A stretch of DNA of 9,040 bases from Mycobacterium sp. (GCA_023264755.1 JAHFVB010000168.1:1-9040), one strand, 5' to 3'; positions 1 through 7,273 are shown, counted from the first letter of the stretch. Numbers and translations: made by a program. The notes: generated by a model not told the origin, from the sequence alone.

Positions 1-164
1 AGGCGTGGTTCGATGCGCACATCGAGCAGACCATCGGATCGTCGTTGCTGAGCCGCTACGGCACGCTCGACGAACAGGCTGCCGCAATCTGCTTCCTGGC
101 CTCCGACGAAGCGTCCTACATCACCGGCACCGTCCTACCCGTGGCCGGAGGCGACCTCGGCTGA
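1..164 (+). CDS. Short-chain dehydrogenase/reductase (SDR), C-terminal fragment
   Basis: This is the last 53 codons of a gene whose start lies left of the window; the reading frame begins at base 3 and stops at TGA 162-164. The visible tail contains SRYGTLDEQAAAICFLASDE followed by ASYITG and VAGGDLG. That is the classical SDR C-terminus: an 'R-x-G-x-x-E-x-A' helix, a 'FLASD-x-A-S-Y-I-T-G' segment, then 'V-x-G-G' before the end. SDRs of this type are NAD(P)-dependent cytosolic oxidoreductases. The Rossmann glycine motif and the Ser-Tyr-Lys catalytic residues are outside the window, so substrate and cofactor cannot be judged. It lies on the same strand as the LAL regulator, 40 bases upstream of it. 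The family call is firm; the specific function is unknown. Confidence 0.85.
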   Translation, partial: AWFDAHIEQTIGSSLLSRYGTLDEQAAAICFLASDEASYITGTVLPVAGGDLG

Positions 165-191
165 TCCGTCGGGCGCAGCCTGCCGGGCGAC

Positions 192-197
192 TAGCAT
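192..197 (+). promoter_or_regulatory. Candidate -10 element for a leaderless regulator gene
   Basis: TAGCAT fits the mycobacterial -10 consensus TANNNT. A transcription start 7-8 bases after its last T would fall at 204-205, on the GTG start of the downstream regulator, giving a leaderless mRNA. No Shine-Dalgarno-like sequence precedes that GTG, which agrees with this. No recognisable -35 hexamer is found about 17 bases further upstream. The element is a short motif and could be chance. Confidence 0.4.
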
Positions 198-204
198 CTG
201 TGGG

Positions 205-2862
205 GTGGCGTCACCGTCCTCCTCGTCGCGTCGCCTGCCCAGCATGGTGGCGTGGGCCGGCCGCGACGACGAACTGACGCAGTTGACGCGGCTGTGCGCG
301 AAGACGGCTGAGCGCACCGGCCTCGTCGCGGTGACCGGAGCCTCCGGAATCGGTAAGACCGCGCTACTGCGAGCGCTCGGTGAACGCGTCCCGGAAGCAC
401 TGTGGGCCCAGGCGACGCCCTGGGAGACGGATCGGCCCGGCGCGGTACTGGCGCAGCTGCTACAGGTGCACCCCGACGCCGACTCCGCGACCGGTACAAC
501 GCCATTGGCCGACCGCATCCGCACCACCGACATCCGAGTGCTCATCATCGACGATGTCGAATACGCCGATGAACGGTCACTCCAGGCACTTTCGACGCTG
601 TTGCGGTTCGAGCGCGACCTCGCACTCGTGGTGGTGGCAGGAAGATCGGTCCCGCAGCTGTTGACCGATCTGGTCTCGACCGAGCTTTGGTTGAACGGGT
701 TGAGTACCCACGACGTCGCCGCGCTCGCCGCGCGACGCGGCCACACCCTGCACCCCGCCATGGCAGGAATTCTGACGGCGCACACGGCCGGCAACCCCCG
801 CGACGTCGTGGCCCTGCTCGACGAGGTGCCGGCACAGGTGTGGTCGCACCCGAAGGCCGCACTGCCGGCGCCGGCTCACGTGACCGAAACCGTCCGTACG
901 CAATTGGCACGTTGCGACGATGCGGGTCGCGCACTCGTGGAGGCGCTGGCGATCCTCGGCGAGGAGGCCACGCTGGCCGAGGCCACCACGCTGGCGGGCC
1001 TGGACCAGCCATTGGCCGCGGTCGACATTGCGCTGGCGGCCGGGCTGCTCATCGCAACCGGGCCGATCGAACCGCAGCTGCGCGACCCGCTGAGCCGGTC
1101 GGCCGTCGTCGACCTGATGGGTCGACAGCGCGCCGCCGAACACCATCGCCGCGCAGCGGAAGTCGTCACCGATCCGGTGCGTGCGCTCGGGCACCGGGTG
1201 GCGGCGACCTCGACCTTCGACGCCGAACTCGCCGACGACATCGATCGGTTGGCCCGCACCCTCGCAACCGAGGGCTCGTGGTCGCAGGCCGCAAAGCTGT
1301 TCCGTGACGCGGCCCGGTTGACCGCCGACGAACTGTTGCACGACGAACGTCTGATTCGTTCCGTCGATGCGCTGGTCGCCGCCGGTGACTGCCTGGCTGC
1401 AGGCGATCAGGTCCCGGTGGTGGAGAGTTTGCGGGAGACTCCGCTGCGCAACGCCGTGCTCGCCTATCTGGCGATACTGCGGGGGCGGGCCACGGAGGCG
1501 CAGCTCCGGCTGGCCCGGGCCTGGGACATCGTCAACTCCGAACGCGATCCGGACACGGCCGCTCTGATCGCGCAGCGTCACGTGCTGGACGCGTTGGTAC
1601 GTTGTCGCGGCGCCGAGGTCGTCGGGTGGGCCGACCGGGCGCTGCAACTGGCCGACGGCGACTCCCCCGCCGCAATCGAAGCCGCCGCGATCAAGGGGCT
1701 TGGACTGCTGGCGGCCGGCCATCCGCGCCGCGCGGCGGCCGCATACGACGAACTCAACGCCCGGGTTCGGCATGGCGCGCAAGCGCAGCGGGTGATCATG
1801 GGACGCGGCTGGGTGCAGTTGATCCGCGACGACGTCGACGGCGCCCGGTCCAGTCTGGAAAGCGCGATAGCCGCCGCCGGACTCGGCGGATCGACTCGAA
1901 TTACGTTGTGGGCGTCGGCATGGCTGGCGCGAGTTCAGTTCGCGACCGGCGAGTGGGACAAGGCGATGGCAAGCGTCGAGCGCGGTCGCGCGCTGGCCGA
2001 CCGCAGTGGGATCGTGCTCGTCACGCCGCTGTTGGAATGGACGGCGGCGCAGATTGCGGCCTTGCGAGGCGATTGGGCGACCGCCGCTGCGGCCGCGCGT
2101 AGTTCGAGTGCGCTCACCGGTGACTACGAAATGATGGTGATTCCAACCATTCTCGCCCGCGCCCAGATTGCCGAAGCGGAGGCCGACTACGCGAAGGTCT
2201 TGCGCATGGCGCAACCGTTGACCCGGATGGCTGCCGGAACGTCACTTCAGGAACCCGGCTATTGGCCGTGGCCGGACCTGATGGCCAACGCACTGGTGAT
2301 GGACGGCCAACTGGACGCCGCCGACGCGTTCCTACGACCACACGAGCAGCGGGCCCATGCGCGCGGGCACCGGTCGGCCCAGGCCCGCCTCGGATACGCG
2401 CGCGGGCGCTGGCACGGCGCCATTGGAGACGTGGCCGCAGCACGGCTTTCCTTCGAGACGTCCTTGCAACTGCTGCAAGGACTGCCGTTGCGCTACGACA
2501 CGGCACGGGTGAACTTCGCCTACGGTCAAACCCTGCGGCGCGCGGGGAAGCGCAGAGAGGCCGACACGATCATCGGAACCGCGCGCGAACTCTTCCTCTC
2601 GTTGGGCGCGACGACCTATGTCACCCGCTGCGATCGCGAACTCAAAGCCGGCGGACTCCATCACGTCCGGGGGGAACGTGACGGGACGAGTCTGACCCCC
2701 CAGGAAGAGGCGGTGTCCGCCTTGGTTGCTCAGGGCTTGTCCAATCGCGAAGTAGCCGCCGAGCTCTACGTTTCCCCGAAGACCGTGCAGTACCACCTGA
2801 CCCGCATCTACGCCAAGCTCGGCGTGCGGTCGCGATCCGAACTGGCGGCGTTACGCAGCTGA
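205..2862 (+). CDS. LAL-type LuxR-family transcriptional regulator (ATPase plus LuxR HTH)
   Basis: This 885-aa cytosolic regulator has the architecture of the large ATP-binding LuxR (LAL/MalT-like) family. An AAA/STAND-type ATPase comes first, with Walker A GASGIGKT at residues 45-52 and Walker B VLIIDD at 112-117. A 'TAGNPRD' segment near 194-200 matches the family's GNP motif. A helical, TPR-like sensor region spans roughly 350-810, with repeated segments such as [18 protein letters not shown] LuxR/FixJ HTH occupies about 830-885, beginning LTPQEEAV and including GLSNREVA and SPKTVQYH. The GTG at 205 is chosen because a TAGCAT element sits 8-13 bases upstream and it leaves a full N-terminus; an in-frame ATG at 244 (residue 14) is an alternative. 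The last 12 bases overlap the 3' end of pcaJ on the other strand. By family, ATP and an inducer control DNA binding. PcaO, the C. glutamicum activator of protocatechuate genes, is a LAL protein, so a role in controlling the adjacent pca operon is plausible but unproven. Confidence 0.9.
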   Translation: MASPSSSSRRLPSMVAWAGRDDELTQLTRLCAKTAERTGLVAVTGASGIGKTALLRALGERVPEALWAQATPWETDRPGAVLAQLLQVHPDADSATGTTPLADRIRTTDIRVLIIDDVEYADERSLQALSTLLRFERDLALVVVAGRSVPQLLTDLVSTELWLNGLSTHDVAALAARRGHTLHPAMAGILTAHTAGNPRDVVALLDEVPAQVWSHPKAALPAPAHVTETVRTQLARCDDAGRALVEALAILGEEATLAEATTLAGLDQPLAAVDIALAAGLLIATGPIEPQLRDPLSRSAVVDLMGRQRAAEHHRRAAEVVTDPVRALGHRVAATSTFDAELADDIDRLARTLATEGSWSQAAKLFRDAARLTADELLHDERLIRSVDALVAAGDCLAAGDQVPVVESLRETPLRNAVLAYLAILRGRATEAQLRLARAWDIVNSERDPDTAALIAQRHVLDALVRCRGAEVVGWADRALQLADGDSPAAIEAAAIKGLGLLAAGHPRRAAAAYDELNARVRHGAQAQRVIMGRGWVQLIRDDVDGARSSLESAIAAAGLGGSTRITLWASAWLARVQFATGEWDKAMASVERGRALADRSGIVLVTPLLEWTAAQIAALRGDWATAAAAARSSSALTGDYEMMVIPTILARAQIAEAEADYAKVLRMAQPLTRMAAGTSLQEPGYWPWPDLMANALVMDGQLDAADAFLRPHEQRAHARGHRSAQARLGYARGRWHGAIGDVAAARLSFETSLQLLQGLPLRYDTARVNFAYGQTLRRAGKRREADTIIGTARELFLSLGATTYVTRCDRELKAGGLHHVRGERDGTSLTPQEEAVSALVAQGLSNREVAAELYVSPKTVQYHLTRIYAKLGVRSRSELAALRS

Positions 2863-3504
2863 GCCGGCGCGCCGCCCATCGGTCAGCGCACCTGCGGTCT
2901 TGGCCACGACCTCGTCGTACTCGACGCCCGGAGCCAATTCGACCACCCGGAATCCGTCGCCGACGACGTCGAAGACGCCCAACTCGGTGATCACCCGGCT
3001 GACCACGGCCCTGCCGGTCAGTGGTAGGTCGCATTCGGCAACCAGTTTGGGCGCACCGGATTTGGCGACGTGATCCATCAGCACGAGCACGCGGCCAGCA
3101 CCGTTCACCAGATCCATCGCGCCGCCCATGCCCTTGACCATCGAGCCGGGCACCATCCAGTTGGCGAGGTCGCCGTTGCCCGCGACCTGCATGCCACCCA
3201 GTATCGCCACGTCGACGTGCCCACCGCGGATCATCGCGAAGCTAGTGGCCGAATCGAAGTACGATGCGCCTGCGACGACCGATACGGTCTGCTTTCCGGC
3301 GTTCACCAGATCCGGGTCCACCTCGTCGTCGTATGGGAACGGCCCGACGCCCAGGATGCCATTCTCGGCGTGCAGCGTGACGTTCGAACCGTCCGGAAGG
3401 TGATCCGGGATCAGGGTGGGCAGCCCGATGCCCAGGTTCACGTAGTCACCGTCGCCCAACTCGCGCGCTGCCCTGGCGGCCATGTCGGCTCGGGACCAAC
3501 TCAT
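2851..3504 (-). CDS. pcaJ: 3-oxoacid (3-oxoadipate) CoA-transferase, beta subunit
   Basis: This 217-aa protein is the small catalytic subunit of a family I CoA-transferase and works with the product of the upstream gene. The family signature [10 protein letters not shown] (residues 46-55) contains the expected catalytic glutamate, Glu47, which forms the glutamyl-CoA thioester intermediate. Also visible are VNLGIGLPT (22-30), [14 protein letters not shown] (94-107) and MDLVNGA (130-136), all typical of PcaJ/ScoB. The length is normal for a separate beta subunit. The ATG at 3504 overlaps the pcaI stop as ATGA, so translation is probably coupled and the subunits made in equal amounts. It is the last gene of the operon, and its 3' end overlaps the stop of the convergent LAL regulator. 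Family sequence alone does not separate 3-oxoadipate from acetoacetate as acceptor; pcaJ is assigned because of the neighbouring pcaD, and scoB is the alternative. Confidence 0.88.
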   Translation of the reverse strand: MSWSRADMAARAARELGDGDYVNLGIGLPTLIPDHLPDGSNVTLHAENGILGVGPFPYDDEVDPDLVNAGKQTVSVVAGASYFDSATSFAMIRGGHVDVAILGGMQVAGNGDLANWMVPGSMVKGMGGAMDLVNGAGRVLVLMDHVAKSGAPKLVAECDLPLTGRAVVSRVITELGVFDVVGDGFRVVELAPGVEYDEVVAKTAGALTDGRRAGSAA

Positions 3505-4292
3505 CGCGTCTGCTCCAGACTCTGCGCCGGCCGCGGCCGGGTGGTGCGCTTCTCGATACCCTTGCGCGCGGCCTGCTCCGGGGTGAGTGCGACGATTCGT
3601 TTGACGAAGATCCCCGGCAGGTGAACGTCGTCGGGGTGCAGTTCACCGACCTCGACGACGTGTTCGGCCTCCACGACCGTGATGCGACCGGCCATCGCCG
3701 CCGGTGGATTGAAATTCCTTGCTGCAGCATGGAAGACGCAGTTGCCGGCTTTGTCGGCGACGGCGGCGCGGACCAACGCATAGTCGGTGACGATCGACTC
3801 CTCCAGGAGCATCTCCCGCCCGCCGAATACGCGCACCTCCTTGGGCGGAGACGCCAGCGCAACGCTGCCGTCCGGGTGATACCGCCACGGCAGACCGCCT
3901 TCGGCGACCAAGGTACCGACACCCGTCGGAGTGAAGAACGCCCCGATGCCACTGCCGCCGGCGCGCAACCGTTCGGCAAGGGTGCCCTGCGGTGTCAGTT
4001 CCACCGTCAGCTCCCCCTTGAGGTATTGGCGAGCGAACTCCCTGTTCTCCCCGACGTACGAGGCGATCACGCGGGATATCCTGCGTGCCTCCAACAGCAG
4101 ACCGAGTCCCGCTCCGTCGACCCCGCAGTTGTTGCTCACGATCGTCAGGTCGCCGGCCCCCTGGACCAACAGCGCCTCGATGAGAAACCATGGGATGCCG
4201 GCCAGCCCGAACCCGCCGACCGCGATGCTGGCGCCATCCGGGATGTCCGCGACGGCTTCCGCGGGCGTCCCGGCGACCTTGTCGAGGCTCAT
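3501..4292 (-). CDS. pcaI: 3-oxoacid (3-oxoadipate) CoA-transferase, alpha subunit
   Basis: This 263-aa protein is the large subunit of the family I CoA-transferase. It binds CoA and, with PcaJ, transfers CoA from succinyl-CoA to a 3-oxoacid. The diagnostic N-terminal loop GGFGLAGIP is at residues 26-34. It is followed by [12 protein letters not shown] (53-64), [18 protein letters not shown] (78-95), [15 protein letters not shown] (99-113) and EGGLPWRY (131-138), a pattern I recognise from mycobacterial ScoA and actinobacterial PcaI. The C-terminus, rich in Lys, Arg and Thr from about 243, is slightly longer than I expect for the family. ATG 4292 overlaps the pcaD stop as ATGA, and its own TGA overlaps the pcaJ start in the same way. 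Context (pcaD, thiolase) favours 3-oxoadipate as substrate. A SCOT-type acetoacetate enzyme (scoA) remains possible. Confidence 0.88.
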   Translation of the reverse strand: MSLDKVAGTPAEAVADIPDGASIAVGGFGLAGIPWFLIEALLVQGAGDLTIVSNNCGVDGAGLGLLLEARRISRVIASYVGENREFARQYLKGELTVELTPQGTLAERLRAGGSGIGAFFTPTGVGTLVAEGGLPWRYHPDGSVALASPPKEVRVFGGREMLLEESIVTDYALVRAAVADKAGNCVFHAAARNFNPPAAMAGRITVVEAEHVVEVGELHPDDVHLPGIFVKRIVALTPEQAARKGIEKRTTRPRPAQSLEQTR

Positions 4293-5059
4293 GACTGCTC
4301 CAGGTGGGTGATGAGGGCCGGGGTGACGATGCCGGGTCGTTCGACGTTGGCCAGGTGGGCGGCGCGCTCGACGACCAGCAGCTGCGCGTCCGGAATGGCG
4401 GCGGCGAGCTCTTCGAGTTTGGCCGGCGGAGTGGCCGGGTCGGCTGCGCCGGCGAGGGCCAGAGTAGGAGCAGTGATCGACGAAAGCTCCTGCCGGAGAT
4501 CGAGTTCGGCGATGGCCTCGCAGCAGCCGGCATACCCTTCGGGGGGCGTGGCAGCCACCATGGCTTCATGGGCGGCGCGCACCTCGGGGTGCGTGTCGAG
4601 GTAGTCGGCGGTGAACCACCGCTCGACGACGGCCGCAGCCACCGCGACGCTGCCTTCGGCGCGCACGGTCGCAGCGCGGTCGACCCAGGCGCTGGCCGGG
4701 GGCAGCTGGGCACCGGTGCACATCAAGACGACCCGGTCGACGCGAGCGGGGTTGCGCGCGGCCAGTCGCATCGCGGTCATGCCCCCCAGCGATAGCCCGA
4801 CCACGTGGGCGCGCTCGATGCCGAGCCCGTCGAGCAGCGCCACTACGTCGTCGGCCAGGTCGTCGATGGAGTACGGCCCCTGCGGAACCGGCGACTCACC
4901 ATGCCCGCGCGTGTCATAGCGCACCACCAGGAACCGCTCGTTGAGCGCGTCGAGTTGAGCATCCCACATCCGGTGTGTGGAGCCCAACGAGTTGGACAGC
5001 ACCACAGCAGGCGCACCCGTGGTTCCGGAGACCACGGCGTGGACGTCAACCGCACTCAT
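4289..5059 (-). CDS. pcaD: 3-oxoadipate enol-lactonase (alpha/beta hydrolase)
   Basis: This 256-aa cytosolic hydrolase converts 3-oxoadipate enol-lactone to 3-oxoadipate, the step where the catechol and protocatechuate branches join. The alpha/beta-hydrolase triad is visible: Ser90 in the nucleophile elbow GLSLG (88-92), Asp207 in [10 protein letters not shown], and His235 in RAAHLANVE. PcaD-type signatures include [13 protein letters not shown] (23-35), [11 protein letters not shown] (46-56), [12 protein letters not shown] (61-72), VERWFT (145-150) and [11 protein letters not shown] (173-183). Length is normal. The frame stays open upstream to 5479, but the real start is ATG 5059. That codon overlaps the thiolase TGA as ATGA, and the protein family begins here. 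There is no fused carboxymuconolactone decarboxylase (PcaC) domain of the kind found in actinobacterial PcaL, so this is a stand-alone PcaD. Confidence 0.9.
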   Translation of the reverse strand: MSAVDVHAVVSGTTGAPAVVLSNSLGSTHRMWDAQLDALNERFLVVRYDTRGHGESPVPQGPYSIDDLADDVVALLDGLGIERAHVVGLSLGGMTAMRLAARNPARVDRVVLMCTGAQLPPASAWVDRAATVRAEGSVAVAAAVVERWFTADYLDTHPEVRAAHEAMVAATPPEGYAGCCEAIAELDLRQELSSITAPTLALAGAADPATPPAKLEELAAAIPDAQLLVVERAAHLANVERPGIVTPALITHLEQS

Positions 5060-6267
5060 CGGACGACCTCGAACACCGCGGCGAGACCCTGGCCACCGCC
5101 GATGCACATGGTCTCCAGTACGAAGCGGGCATCGCGGCGGTGCGCCTCGTAGGCTGCCGTCGCCAGAATGCGCGCGCCGGTCGCCCCGATGGGGTGGCCC
5201 AACGAGATGCCGGATCCGTTGGGATTCAAGCGATCGTCGAGCGGGTCGACCTTCCACTCCGCAAGTACCGCGAGCACCTGCGCGGCGAACGCCTCGTTGA
5301 GTTCGATGAGGTCGACGTCGGAGAGGGTCAGTCCGGCGCGCTCCAGCGCGGCTGCGGTGGCGTTCACGGGACCGATGCCCATGACCTCCGGTCGGCACCC
5401 GGTGACCGCCCACGAGCGCAACGCCAGCATCGGGGTCAGCCCGTGCCTGTCGGCTTCGGTACGACTGGTGACGACGCACATGGCGGCCCCGTCGTTCTGC
5501 CCCGACGCGTTGCCCGCGGTGACCGTCGACTCGGGGTCGACGGCGGAACGCATCGGGCTCAGGGACGAAAGCTTCTCCAGGCTCAGGTCGGCGCGGGGAT
5601 GCTCGTCGCGGTCGACGACGACGTCGGGTCGACCGCGCTTTCCGGGCATGGTCACCGGCACCAGTTCCTCGGCGAAACGTCCCGCGCCGTGAGCGGCGAC
5701 GGCGCGCTGGTGGGAGCGCAGCGACAGTTCGTCCTGCTCCTCGCGGCCGATTCCATACTCGCGGCGCAGGTGCTCCGCGGTCTCGATCATTCCGCCCGCA
5801 ATCGGATGGCTTCTGCCGCCAGCGGTTTCGCGAGCGCGGTCCAGTCGGTCCAGGAGCGCCACCCCACCTTGACGCACGCCGGTGCGCAGGCCCAGTGCGT
5901 AGTGCTCGACGTTGGACATCGACTCCGCACCACCGGCCACGACGACGCGGGCGGCCCCGGTGGCGACCTGACCGGCCGCGTAGAGCACGGCCTGCAGGCC
6001 AGACCCGCAGCGCCGGTCGAGCTGCAGCCCGGGCACCCCAGTCCCCAGTCCCGCGTCCAGCGCTGCGATCCGACCGATCGCCGGCGCCTCACCATTGGCG
6101 TAGCCGTTGCCCAGTATCACGTCGTCGACGTCGCCCTCCCCAAGTCCGGTGCGAGCCACCAGTTCGCGCAACGTCAGGGTGGCCAGCTCGGCTGCCGTGA
6201 GCGCGCCCAGCGCGCCGCCCATCCGGCCGACCGGGGTGCGCAGCGGCTGGCAGATGACGACGTCCAT
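5056..6267 (-). CDS. pcaF: Thiolase, probable 3-oxoadipyl-CoA thiolase
   Basis: This 403-aa thiolase II-type enzyme is the first gene of the operon and probably cleaves 3-oxoadipyl-CoA to succinyl-CoA and acetyl-CoA. The nucleophilic Cys87 lies in RRCGSGLQA. NEAF is at 324-327, His358 in GISLGHPIGATGAR and Cys388 in MCIGGGQG, so the active site is complete. AGGAESMS (111-118) is also conserved. Length fits the family. The His motif reads LNPNGSGISLGHP rather than the 'NGGAIALGHPLG' I expect of canonical PcaF, and the region around residues 53-70 (GNGYANGEAPAIGR) also diverges. The 3-oxoadipyl assignment therefore rests mainly on the operon; an acetyl-CoA acetyltransferase or other 3-ketoacyl-CoA thiolase is the alternative. 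ATG 6267 has no Shine-Dalgarno but lies just after a good promoter, suggesting a leaderless message. Confidence 0.82.
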   Translation of the reverse strand: MDVVICQPLRTPVGRMGGALGALTAAELATLTLRELVARTGLGEGDVDDVILGNGYANGEAPAIGRIAALDAGLGTGVPGLQLDRRCGSGLQAVLYAAGQVATGAARVVVAGGAESMSNVEHYALGLRTGVRQGGVALLDRLDRARETAGGRSHPIAGGMIETAEHLRREYGIGREEQDELSLRSHQRAVAAHGAGRFAEELVPVTMPGKRGRPDVVVDRDEHPRADLSLEKLSSLSPMRSAVDPESTVTAGNASGQNDGAAMCVVTSRTEADRHGLTPMLALRSWAVTGCRPEVMGIGPVNATAAALERAGLTLSDVDLIELNEAFAAQVLAVLAEWKVDPLDDRLNPNGSGISLGHPIGATGARILATAAYEAHRRDARFVLETMCIGGGQGLAAVFEVVR

Positions 6268-6274
6268 GGGTTCG

Positions 6275-6303
6275 ACCGTAGGGCCGCGTCACGATACTGT
6301 GAA
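6275..6303 (-). promoter_or_regulatory. Candidate promoter of the pcaFDIJ operon
   Basis: Read on the minus strand, TTCACA (6303-6298; 5 of 6 match to TTGACA) is followed by exactly 17 bases and then TACGGT (6280-6275), which fits TANNNT. The predicted transcription start, 7-8 bases past the last T, falls at 6268-6267, on or next to the thiolase ATG. This explains the lack of a ribosome binding site. The -35 hexamer is flanked by two ATAC tetranucleotides and lies immediately downstream of the LysR-type dyad, as expected of an activated promoter. This is prediction from sequence only. Confidence 0.5.
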
Positions 6304-6307
6304 ATAC

Positions 6308-6322
6308 ATAGATTCCCACTAT
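6308..6322. promoter_or_regulatory. LysR-type operator (T-N11-A dyad)
   Basis: ATAG-N7-CTAT is a perfect interrupted palindrome with the T-N11-A core (T6309, A6321) that defines LysR-type recognition boxes. It has the same geometry as the ATAC-N7-GTAT sites of BenM/CatM-type regulators. It lies at about -41 to -55 from the pcaF start and at about -37 to -23 from the lysR start. One bound regulator could therefore activate the operon and repress its own gene. ATAC half-site-like words at 6294-6297 and 6304-6307 could be the second, activation half of the binding region. The segment 6294-6344 is only about 30% G+C, in strong contrast with its surroundings. Confidence 0.55.
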
Positions 6323-6331
6323 TGAGATGTA

Positions 6332-6337
6332 TAGAGT
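6332..6337 (+). promoter_or_regulatory. Candidate -10 element of the LysR regulator gene
   Basis: TAGAGT fits TANNNT and ends 8 bases before ATG 6345, so the transcript could start at or next to the ATG. No Shine-Dalgarno-like sequence precedes that ATG. The place where a -35 would lie (around 6309-6314) is inside the T-N11-A dyad and shows no good hexamer, which would suit autorepression. Confidence 0.35.
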
Positions 6338-6344
6338 CTTAATA

Positions 6345-7229
6345 ATGGAACTGCGTCACCTGCGATACTTTCGAGCCGTCGCGGAGGAACTGCACTTCGG
6401 CCGCGCAGCCGAGCGCTTGCACATCGCACAACCGCCACTCTCCCAACAGATTCGGCAGCTGGAGCGCGAACTCGAGGTCAGCCTCTTCGCGCGGAGTACC
6501 CGCAAGGTCGAACTGACCCCCGCCGGCGAGGCTTACCTCGAGCGCGCCATCGCCGTCCTCGATGCCGTCGACGACGCCGGGCACCAGGCCCGGCGCGTTG
6601 CGCAAGGCCTCGAGGGCCGGCTGACCATCGGGTGCGTGGGTTCGGCGACGTACTCCATACTCCCGCGACTGGTACGCGCCCTACGTGACGAGTTGCCACT
6701 CGTCGAGATCAGCATTCGCGGCGAGCTGCTTGCCCCCGCGCAGCTGGACGCGCTCCTGGCCGGTGACATCGACATCGCCGTGCTGCGCCCTCCGGTCGAC
6801 CACCCCGACATCCGACACGAAGTGGTGCGCCGAGATCGACTGATGGTCGCACTACCGGCGGACCACTCGCTCGCGGGCCGCGCTCGGCTCCGTCTGGGCG
6901 ACTTGCGCAACGAGGACTTCATCGCCCATGCGGGGCGGGGCCGTTCGGTGATGGGTGGGGTACTGACCGCAATCTGCGCCGACGCCGGTTTCGCCCCTCG
7001 GATTCGCCACGAGGTCGCGGAGACCTCCACTCTGGTGACGCTCGTCGCGGCCGGCCTCGGCGTGGCAGTCGTGCCCGCCCCCACCGCCGATCTCGACATC
7101 CTCGGAGTCACCTACCGCCACTTGGAACCGGCTTCCTTGGGAGTGGACTTGGTCGCAGCCCGGTTGACGGCCGGGGAAAGGCCGGCCGTCGAGCGCGCGC
7201 TCGAGGTGCTCCGCAGCCTTGCACATTAG
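6345..7229 (+). CDS. LysR-family transcriptional regulator, divergent to pcaFDIJ
   Basis: This 294-aa LysR-type protein is the likely activator of the divergent catabolic operon, responding to a pathway intermediate (inference). The N-terminal winged HTH (residues 1-60) reads MELRHLRYF, then EELHFGRAAERLHIAQPPLS, then QQIRQLERELEVSLFAR and LTPAGEAYL. That is the form typical of the CatM/BenM/ClcR branch that controls aromatic degradation. A linker helix (about 60-90) leads to the periplasmic-binding-protein-like effector domain (about 91-294), beginning GRLTIGCVGSATYSILPRLV; Ser100 lies near where muconate-binding regulators carry an effector-contacting serine. ATG 6345 is chosen over the in-frame ATG 6327 because LysR proteins of this branch begin at 'MELRHLRYF' and the upstream ATG lies in the control region. 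It is 77 bases from pcaF, back to back. The effector could be cis,cis-muconate, 3-oxoadipate or a related acid; sequence alone cannot tell. Confidence 0.92.
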   Translation: MELRHLRYFRAVAEELHFGRAAERLHIAQPPLSQQIRQLERELEVSLFARSTRKVELTPAGEAYLERAIAVLDAVDDAGHQARRVAQGLEGRLTIGCVGSATYSILPRLVRALRDELPLVEISIRGELLAPAQLDALLAGDIDIAVLRPPVDHPDIRHEVVRRDRLMVALPADHSLAGRARLRLGDLRNEDFIAHAGRGRSVMGGVLTAICADAGFAPRIRHEVAETSTLVTLVAAGLGVAVVPAPTADLDILGVTYRHLEPASLGVDLVAARLTAGERPAVERALEVLRSLAH

Positions 7230-7260
7230 CGCTCCGTAGCCTGGCGCATCAGGTCGTGGC

Positions 7261-7273
7261 CGGCCGAAGGCCG
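7261..7273. terminator. Small GC hairpin between convergent genes (possible terminator)
   Basis: CGGCC-GAA-GGCCG forms a 5-bp all-GC stem with a 3-base loop in the 44-base gap between the lysR stop (7229) and the stop of the minus-strand secreted-protein gene (7274). It could serve both convergent genes. No T-run follows on either strand, so a classical intrinsic terminator is not shown, and short GC stems are common in such DNA. Confidence 0.25.

Noticed and set aside
577..2214. Long 545-codon open frame on the minus strand inside the LAL gene.
   Set aside because: It is an antisense shadow of the LAL gene, common in high-GC genomes. Its translation shows no domain or motif, whereas the plus-strand frame has clear Walker and HTH motifs.
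2865..2874. Perfect 10-bp palindrome CGGCGCGCCG just after the LAL stop codon, considered as a bidirectional terminator.
   Set aside because: A hairpin needs a loop, which leaves only three base pairs; there is no T-run, and it lies inside the pcaJ coding sequence. Such GC palindromes are expected by chance here.
5060..5479. N-terminal extension of pcaD, since the frame is open for 140 further codons.
   Set aside because: The extension is arginine-rich shadow sequence of the thiolase gene. The PcaD family begins at Met 5059, which forms a 4-bp ATGA overlap.
4975..6342. 455-codon plus-strand open frame across the thiolase gene and the lysR-pcaF intergenic region.
   Set aside because: The translation has no recognisable family features and lies opposite a complete thiolase with intact active-site residues; it also runs through the AT-rich control region.
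6327..6344. Upstream in-frame ATG (6327) as the lysR start.
   Set aside because: It adds six residues (MYRVLI) before the family-typical MELRHLRYF start and falls within the predicted promoter.
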